60,000 bases of DNA from Lingula anatina (lineage: Eukaryota; Brachiopoda; Lingulata; Lingulida; Lingulidae): contig NW_019775935.1 in NCBI RefSeq assembly GCF_001039355.2, positions 561,570 to 621,569 on the forward strand, in the 5' to 3' direction. The first letter of the stretch is position 1. The number at the start of each line of letters is the position of its first letter. The position numbers were made by a program, and so were the translations under genes. A model generated the notes under the pieces. That model was not told the DNA's origin. It did not search any database and saw nothing but the letters and a program-made list of their open reading frames with translations. Below are positions 52,344-60,000 of the stretch, one piece after another.

Positions 52344-55043
52344 ATGTTCACATATTTTCTAGTTGCTGCTGTATTCTCCATCCATATACGTGGATTGTTT
52401 ATATCAGGTACCTGTATTTATATTAGTTAAAGTATGCAAACGTGATTGTGCGTACAGATATTTTACCTCAATATGAAATATCCCCAGCACGTTGCATATA
52501 TGTACATAATAATGGAATTCCTGTGTTAATTATTGACGTGAACAAATTTTAATTGTGTTGGATCAATACAAAGACGGCTATTTTAAATATTGCAAAGAAA
52601 TGGACCACGATATGTTATTTCCATTGTTTTTCTGTTGTTAGTTTTCATTTGCATCGAGTTTCTAACCGATTGAACAATCGACAATAATTGGTAAGTAAAA
52701 TCTGTTTATTGTCATGACGTAGAAAATGTAGCAGGCCACAACGTGTACGAAAGTTGCGACTTTGAAGTCGGGTTTTGTGGCTGGTCACAAGATATCGCGT
52801 CTGACGACGGAAACTGGACAAGGTGGAAAGGAAGGACACCCACGCGATATACTGGACCAAGTGTGGACCATACGACAAATACAACGACAGGTTTGTGGAC
52901 AAATATGAAAAGATGATGGTTCTGTTTCAAAAGCTTTCTGCATTAATAAATCAATACGTTTAACGTTTGACCTTGAAATAGCAAAAATTAAACATTCCTG
53001 CCAATATCAAAACTGATTTAGTTATAAAGTATACCATATAAGATAGTGTTACAGTGTACATATATGATTTTTACAAAACATACTCTATAGACCGGTTATT
53101 ATATTCTAAGTTTCTATTGTTGTGCCAGTCTCCCTTGAAGAGGGAGATAATATTGGATTTCACCAACGACTGTTAATATTAGAAATTAAGAGCTTGAAAA
53201 CGAGACAACGGCCTTAACGACAACAGAAAAGTTACTTGAATTTCCCGGAAATTTATTTTTGGCCACAGGTATATAACGTAATTTGTACGCTTTTGAAATG
53301 CAATTGGTTTAGTGTTTTGCCAGATGAAATAAACTGAATGATCTTTAAGCTCTTTGGAAAAAAAGGTTGGGTAAACCTCCAGGATATTTTAATTTTTCCA
53401 GGTTTTTACATATACATGGAATCAAGCCCCCAAAAGCAGGGAGATAAGATTCGTCTTCTCTCGCCTCTTTTCCAAGTGAATTTGAGTAATAGCTGTTTTG
53501 AATTTTGGTACCACATGTTTGACAAACCTTATGACTTCGGTCTCAAGAATCACGATGGTAAATATAAAGTGGCAATTATAAAACGATCTTACAAGATAAC
53601 ATGTGATAGGTTTGTAAACATACCTTGTTAAGGGTGGGTTGATGGACTTTTATAAACACAGGGTTCTACGGCATTATTTTTGTTTCACGCAGATACTAAA
53701 TACCACAATGCGAGGATTCTCTGTTCTGTCAAATTTCAACAATCAATATCAGTTACAAGTTATAAAAGGCTTAACTGAACATTAACTGTAAATGTTTAGT
53801 CAAATGCTATGATGAACTGACTACCGGTACTTCACTTTTGTCTTCATGTCTGAATGGAAATACACCCATGGGCACATTTTGGGACACAAACAATGGTAAA
53901 CATTAAGATTTATTTACTTTCAGCTGTCGGAGAACTTAATATTTACATCACAACGAGGGCCCTTTCCAGTAACACCATATTTAATGCCTGTGGAAACCAC
54001 GGAGACCGATGGATTCAGGGGGTGATGGCCATACCACAGTTAAATGAGTCATTTCAGGTGTGTTTTACTCCAAGTATCATACATGTAGCAACTGTAGTAG
54101 TTTATGACATACGTAGTAAATAATGCATGTGTGCATTTATACTGTATATGATGAATTACATAAAGATCGGCGATAAAATCAAATAAAACTATAAATTTTA
54201 TCATCAGTTTTTAAATGGGTTTTTGTCTTAAATGTCTATATTAAAAGGTAAATTAGCCAAAGCATGGCACATGTACTGTACGTTGTAGCAAGTAAAAACG
54301 GCTTGACGGGCTATCTATCATTGCTTTTTTCTACTGTCTGCTGTAGATAATTCTGGAAGCTGTGGAAATTGTTGGACAGCGGCTCGATGATATTGCTATT
54401 GATGATCTCAAGCTGGGGCCATGCAGAAATCCTATAACATCGGGTGCTTGTTATAGGTCGACGGCAACCATTGAAATTACCACCACAAGCCACTGTCACG
54501 ACCACAGCCAGCCTCACGACCACTGTCAGTCCCACGACCACAGCCACCCTCACGAGCACTCCAATTCACACTTCGGCAATAACTCAGATCGCATCTGCCA
54601 TTCGTAGGCAGACTACCAGAGGCAATTCTGGAGCTTTACAACAGACCACTTCTGGGGGTATTGCTCCTACTTTAGCAAAACTCAGTACGAACTCTCCTGT
54701 CTTGGACAAAACTACAGAACAGGTCACAACTGGCGTGGGGAATGTCTTCACGACCGCCTCTTTTGAACAACTCACAACTGGGAGCTCTTCTGGGACTACT
54801 AACTACACCAACAACACAAGTAAGAGTGGTCTCAAGAAGCAAACTGGGGGAAGCGGAGGAGGTCAACAGAATATCGTTCCCATAGCGGTCGGGGCCAGCT
54901 TAGGAGGGTTGGTCTTGCTCGGTTTAACCGGGCTCCTACTCTGGTATTTTTTCTCAAAAAGAAAGGGACAAAAAGGAGTAAGCTCCAGACCCTCCATGTC
55001 GATTATTAAAAACTCACCAAAGGTTTATACAGAGAGCCTCTAA
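52344..55043 (+). pseudogene. MAM gene copy D (type II), frame broken at the MAM/stalk border
   Basis: Exons: 52344-52407 (signal peptide), 52723-52890, 53402-53557, 53924-54057, 54347-55043. The first four and the start of the fifth encode a full MAM domain with the type II motifs (CDFEVGFCGW, CFEFWYHMFDKP, NHGDRWIQG, IAIDDLKLGPC). The Thr-rich stalk, membrane span (VPIAVGASLGGLVLLG...) and TESL tail are intact but lie in another frame. Compared with copy C, 16 extra bases lie between about 54472 and 54495, just before the CGACCACAGC word. As it stands, translation continues into a His-rich out-of-frame tail and stops at 54605-54607, giving a 260-residue secreted form. The downstream frame is open for about 200 codons, so loss is recent, or length variation in the repeat toggles the frame. 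Confidence 0.7.
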
Positions 55044-56542
55044 AGACGCTATGAAACGTCCGCTGTTTTTATGGAGTAGTATTATCGACCGAGAAACATT
55101 GAAGGGAATTAACTTACTAATTATGAAATACATGTAGAACCAAACCTTATCGAGGCATGGATGCAAATTTCTTTTACAACAGCCTCAATGATAACTGAGC
55201 CATTGTATATTATTTCTGAATCTAATTTTGTCACGCCCTACTGCTGATGTAAATACATGTGGCTGATGAGTACGGAAATGACTCGATTTTTTCAATGGGC
55301 AAAAATGATCCATCTTTTAGATACCTAATTTTGTAATGATTATAGAATTATATTTCCGTGTAGCATTTTTGGTGTTTTAGAGGGTGAGCTGTTTTTCGAT
55401 TTTGTTGTTATCACTCAATAGGAATTTCATTAATTTTTAGAATTTATGACTTTCCAAAATTACGTATCTCTAAAATTCACAATTATCCCCAACTGATTAC
55501 TTATTGTGATAATATGTATGCCACAAATATCGGGAAAAGTGTCGAAGAACACACAGCATGGGATTTAGGGTATAAAATTTGCTATATCTTGGTGTCAAGA
55601 AGAAAATGACTCACCTAATCTCAACTTTCATACATATTTATGTGTTCATCCGCAGCAAAATATTCAAAAAGACATTTGCAATGGTTACCTCACGGTCATT
55701 AGACTACTTGGGAAAGATCGGCTTAATTTAATTCGCTAAGTCAAGTCGACGACCGCTCCATTACTACTTGTAGTGAGCGATACAAATAAAATATTGTTAT
55801 CACTAGATGTGCCCATATGGTTTTTATATTATGAAAAAAATGAATGTGGCCCTGGGTACACCTAGGTGTCGAACTACTTACTTATATTTATATAGCAAAA
55901 TTCAGATATCATGATTAAGTGTTCTTTGGAATGTGAGTACTTTAGAGAAAAATGAAGAACGCAATTAAAAGGCATTCTCCAAGGCTTGCGTTACAGCGGG
56001 AGATATAGATTCACTTTAGAAGGAAGAGATAAAAAGGTCCCCTCCTCCTTGAACAAACGCAAAGGCATTTCGGCAACACCCGGTAAATGTTTGATTTCAC
56101 CCTCTGTTTACATTTCGTATTTCCAAATGTTTCTAATCATTTACACGTTTTGTTTAAATATTTAATAAAAAAAGAATTAGTGGCACATACTTCCTATACA
56201 ATCTCTACAAAAAGTAACTTAATTGTTTCAATATAAATTTTGATTACATTTCAATGACTGTAGTAATCGTTTTGGGAAGAGGGTAATATATAAATGCAAA
56301 TTTAAAACAACAACAGCAAAAACAACAGCAATAATTTAATGAGAAGAAGAAGAAGAAGAAGGAGAAAAAGAACAACAACAACAACAACGACAACTTAAAC
56401 CACAGCCCAAGACTTGAGTATGAGATCGTTGTCTTCTACTGTTTTCCTTAGACCTGACGATTTCCTATCTGAAAGTTTACCAGCATGTGTCCTGGTAACG
56501 TGATTTATCAGGTGAAGTTTCCGTTAAAAAGGATCAAATCTA
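55044..56542. other. Duplicated tail-to-tail spacer (third copy)
   Basis: 3' UTR of MAM copy D and spacer to the decayed EPDR copy 3. It matches 37724-39436 with deletions, notably near 55370-55385 and around 56090. A (GAA)n run lies near 56341-56362. No gene was seen. Confidence 0.6.
55785..55790 (+). terminator. Polyadenylation signal candidate of MAM copy D
   Basis: AATAAA in the conserved 3' UTR, matching 38501 and 48061. Confidence 0.45.
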
Positions 56543-56649
56543 CTACTTCCCTGGGGGACAGTAGCTCGGCAGGTTAAATATCCCCAGGTTCTTTATCCCA
56601 GCCGTAACATTTTCAAAGATAAATCTTATCAGCCTGAACATGTTTGAAA

Positions 56650-56680
<31 letters not shown>

Positions 56681-58073
56681 ATAGAATAAGTTAAATTGAA
56701 ACAAAACCAAATAATGGTAAACAGCGAAAGCCTATACAGTCACAATATCTGTCTTCTTTTTTAGCAAAAATGCTAAAAGACTATGATATTTTTTCCAAAT
56801 TACCCAAGAACTGCTTTTTTCATTATTGTATAAATTATATAACTGTATATACTTATATACCTGGAACAGTTGATCTTCTTGTCTCCGACACTGTCCAGCA
56901 TGTCTTGGACTCCACTTCATACACGGTGGCTTGACTCGCTGCAGGTGCATCAACGTACCCACGATCTACCTCGAGGGTCTGCGATAGGAGGTACGTGCCT
57001 TAACTGTGTATAAGCAGATATATGTGCAGTTGAAAGCATTTAGGTATCATGTAAAATACATGACTTGAACTCAAACGTGCTCACAGATTACTAGTGTGAA
57101 GGGCATGGATGTCCACCGTAATGCATGTCCGACAGGAAAATATGTTTTAGCTGTGTATAAATACAGCTGGGAATTTAGGTCTGGGTAGGGCAGTTCATTC
57201 TAGGGAGCAAACGTCCACAGGACATGGGGGGCATGCATTCCATTCACACATGCATGTAGTGTTTTCATTCAGTATGGTTTGGCCAGTTGTCACATCTAAC
57301 ACATTTAACACAATCCACAATCGATGACGCACCATTAGTTTTAGTTTTATTCAATAGATAGATTAAATCCGAGGTCAGTATTTGTAGGTCTCTTCACACA
57401 CACACACACACACACACGATTTAGAAGTAAATAACGACAATATTAATAACCCCGCTACCCACACGTACCTGGTATACAGGGCGGAGGCATACTACTGTTA
57501 AGTTTTCTTGTTGTACACGTTTTATTGTTCTCGTCGATCTCCCACTGCATCCCCTTGATTGAAAGAAAACCCTCAGCGTGGAAACATGATAGAAAAGGAC
57601 AGAGACAACTCCATGGGTATATCACAAAACGCATTACGATATTGCCATACATTCTCTGCAGTGCTGTTGCTGCAGCGCTGTCAAAGTGACTCTCCCGAGT
57701 AGGCCTACTGGTACTAGATTACATTTATACTAATGATCAAACTTTAGCCCGAAGCTCACGTTCTTAGTTCTGGCCTTTCGAAGACCCCCCCTACATTATC
57801 CCAAATTTATGCAAACTGCAAAAAAAAAAAAAAAAAAGGCGTTTCACCTTTTTGTAGTCCTTGGTGACAGTCTTTCTAACCGTGTAATACGGCAATGGTG
57901 GGGAAACATAAAAATCCTGCACTTGGGCCTCCCTCATTTTAGGGTAGTCATAAGTTGTATTTATCGTCCCTCGCGTCAACATTCCCAACGTCACCTTGCC
58001 TTCCCAATGCTTCGGTTTACAACATGGCGTAGGGGAGCCATTAACCATGACTGCCGTTGCAGCAAAAAGTAGC
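56543..58073 (-). pseudogene. Ependymin-related gene, copy 3 (decayed)
   Basis: Minus-strand exon remnants: 57848-58073, 57469-57553, 56861-57003 and 56543 to about 56643. Family words remain (PTPCCKPKHWEG in exon 1, NKTC in exon 2, LPSYC in exon 4), but several lesions are visible against copy 2. The upstream half of the signal peptide and the start codon are replaced by unrelated sequence from 58074. Eleven codons are missing in frame in exon 1. Exon 3 has lost a net 13 bases at its start, which shifts the frame. The exon 4 acceptor CAG is now CAA. Non-functional. Confidence 0.8.
57395..57418. repeat. (CA)n microsatellite in EPDR copy 3 intron 2
   Basis: Short CA tract, the third length variant of the tract at 40453 and 50013. 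Confidence 0.9.
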
Positions 58074-58548
58074 TGTTAATTTCAATTGAAATGGCGTAAA
58101 ACACAAATACTACGGCGCGTGTGCAGTTCGGGAGTTAAGCTTAGTTTAATACATCCGGGCATTGGGCAGGTGGCGCCACAATCTCTGTACCGATACGCAG
58201 GCCGACATGCGCAGTGGTGGTTAGTGATCACAGCACCAGGTTTAAACGGCATTTGCGAAGCAGCGGCGGGAGGTTAAGCATGAGTATAGCGAAGCAGTAT
58301 TAGACTTTTGTGATAAACGGTGAATGATATGAGCGACGGTAGGACCAGAGTAGACGATTTATCCTGGGATACGTATTTAATGAATATAGCACAGGCAGTG
58401 GCCCCGGGAGTATTGGAAGAGGAGAACGGCGAATTGAACGTAAACCGAACAACAGAAGCGTCGGAGACTGCCATCATGTCGGAGTTAAATGATTTCTGTG
58501 GGAAATACGGCCTGGGGGAGTCAACAAAAGCCAAAATATACATTTTTG
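58074..58548 (+). mobile_element. Foreign insert, possibly a viral-like or transposon fragment
   Basis: Alignment to the sister flank is lost at 58073/58074 and resumes at about 58548, replacing 50765-51135 of copy 2. Inside, the base composition is richer in G and C than the surroundings. One plus-strand frame ends with TAA at 58275-58277 (last residues ...ITAPGLNGICEAAAGG), and the next begins about 45 bases later at 58323 or nearby, a compact layout unlike the host genes here. No terminal repeats were recognised, and both frames appear cut. The origin is uncertain. Confidence 0.4.
58323..58547 (+). CDS. Histone-fold-like ORF fragment inside the insert
   Basis: The frame opens at an ATG and runs about 75 codons inside the insert, then reads by chance into the duplicated flank and stops at 58674-58676. 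The pattern DTYLMNIAQAVAPGV, a polar loop, then SETAIMSELNDF resembles the two first helices of H2B-type histone folds (Y..YKVLKQVHPD ... SKAM.IMN.F). This is a resemblance judged by eye, not a database match. It may be a cut gene from a large DNA virus-like or Polinton-like element, or an unrelated helical protein. Confidence 0.3.
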
Positions 58549-59271
58549 TGACATTTTTTTCTGACAGACAACTTCCACATTTTTCTTATATTTGTGTGGA
58601 GCTAAAACAGACTCAGGTTCTACCTAGTAGAGCTTCAAATCGCGAGAAAATTTTATATCGTATAAGTTTCGTTTAACTTGAATAAAACTGATAACGTCGC
58701 AAATGAAAACCTGTAAAATGCAATAAAAAGTGAAATTAGTATACAGAAAATCATTACTTTAACCTCGATTTAAACACAGAACAGATATAATTATGAGTTT
58801 TGATTTGTGAACATTAAATGATTTGACGTTCAAGAAAGAAGGGCTTTCGTCTTACCCTACTCTGTACCAAAGGGCAGCTGGATGATGACTTTTTTGAAAT
58901 TTTGTGTTAAACTCCCCGCTCAGCATGCACTATAATATGCACAGAATTAGGCCTAACTAGAGAAATATCTGTTGTTTTCAAGCGGAAAACTCTCGCTATG
59001 TGGCTCTGATTGAGGGTAGGCACACCCTAAGTTATTCCTGTGATCGCTTTATGCCACACGACACGCACTCTAGGGCAGGTTAAACAACGATAATTGATTC
59101 AGAAATAAAGAGACTTAATCTTGCCATTATCAAGATCATTCACACATGTCAATCTTCTTCGAATTAAATTGTCTCTGTAGAATCCGCCCGGTTTCAAACT
59201 TTTAAAAAGTGACCATATACGCAGGTGCACCACTAAGTCTTTTCAGATCGTTACTAATGGTAAGAGTCGAC
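58549..59271. promoter_or_regulatory. Upstream region of MAM copy E
   Basis: Shortened third copy of the head-to-head region, about 0.7 kb. Matching sequence restarts in the middle of the 51135-52340 equivalent, and a central block (equivalent to about 51560-52080) is missing. It should still hold the proximal promoter of MAM copy E. Confidence 0.45.
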
Positions 59272-60000
59272 ATGTTCACATATTTTCTAGTTGCTGCAGT
59301 ATTCTCCATCCATATAAATGGATTGTTTATATTAGGTACGTGTATTTATATAAGTTTAAGTATGTAAATGTGATTGTGCAAGTTTGGTCCATGATTTTTA
59401 CATATATGTACAATAGAATTCTCTAGTTTTATTTATTAACTTAAACAAATTTGGATTGTGTTGGATCATACAACGACGGGTATTTTTAAAATATTGTAAA
59501 GAAATGGACCAAATATTTCAAATTGAACGATAAGTCATTTCCATTATTTTTCTGTTGTTCGTCTTTCTTTTCATTTGCATTGAGTTCCTATTGGACTAAA
59601 GAATCGACAAAGTAATCGATAAGTAAAATGTGTTTATTGTTATGACGTAGGAAATGTAGCAGGCCACAACGTGTACGAAAGTTGCGACTTTGAAGTCGGG
59701 TTTTGTGGCTGGTCACAAGATATCGCGTCTGACGACGGAAACTGGACAAGGTGGAAAGGAAGGACACCCACGCGATATACTGGACCAAGTGTGGACCATA
59801 CGACAAATACAACAGCAGGTATTTGGTCAAATATAAAAAGATGTTGGCTCTATTTCAAAAGCTTTCTGCATTAAATTCAAAAGCTTTCTGCATTAATACG
59901 TTTAGCGTTTGGCCGTTACATAGCAAAACCTTAACATTCCTGCCAATGTCAAAACTGATTTAATTACAAAGGTATACCATATAAGATAGTGTTACAGTGT
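59272..60000 (+). CDS. MAM gene copy E (type II), 5' part only
   Basis: Two exons are visible: 59272-59335 (signal peptide MFTYFLVAAVFSIHI...) and 59651-59818, which starts the MAM domain with CDFEVGFCGW and DDGNWTRWKGRTP. Splice sites and phases (1 and 1) equal those of copies C and D. The following intron runs past the window end, so the rest of the gene lies outside. The visible part is open and shows no lesion. Confidence 0.8.

Overview
This window comes from an animal nuclear genome. Genes are split by GT..AG introns with AATAAA polyadenylation signals, intergenic DNA is AT-rich and full of microsatellites, and there are no bacterial operons. The recognisable families (a single-MAM membrane protein with a mucin-like stalk, ependymin-related secreted proteins, an intracellular leucine-rich-repeat protein) and the repeat style suggest a lophotrochozoan invertebrate, most likely a mollusc. 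That placement is an inference.

Region 1 (1-26136) is gene-poor. I can support only a minus-strand signal-peptide exon of an unidentified secreted protein (4539-4653), three small non-autonomous elements with terminal inverted repeats (10221-10424, 16863-17015, 20966-21137), and several microsatellites. Region 2 (26137-28921) holds an apparently intact, single-exon LRR gene on the minus strand and a short minus-strand Myb/SANT-like relic.

Region 3 (about 29170-60000) is the interesting part: a recently amplified array. Plus-strand MAM genes alternate with minus-strand ependymin-related (EPDR) genes. I rebuilt exons by aligning the copies to each other and checking splice sites and phases. 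MAM copies fall into two types. Type I is A (29560, broken) and B (34380-37723, intact, 558 aa: signal peptide, MAM domain, Ser/Thr/Pro stalk, one membrane span, short tail). Type II is C (42734), D (52344) and E (59272, cut by the window end). C is fused in mid-stalk to the intron 1 of a headless type I copy (C', 45069-47459). D has its MAM and stalk/membrane parts in different frames. EPDR copy 1 (39437-41178) has a one-base deletion, copy 2 (48988-50793) is intact (207 aa), and copy 3 (56543-58073) is decayed and cut by a foreign insert (about 58074-58548) carrying a histone-fold-like ORF.

The repeating arrangement is MAM 3' end facing EPDR 3' end, then EPDR 5' end back-to-back with the next MAM 5' end. 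The array looks like a birth-and-death, gene-converting cluster that encodes a cell-surface adhesion-type protein and a secreted lipid-binding-type protein side by side. Only B and EPDR copy 2 read as complete. Any joint function is inference.
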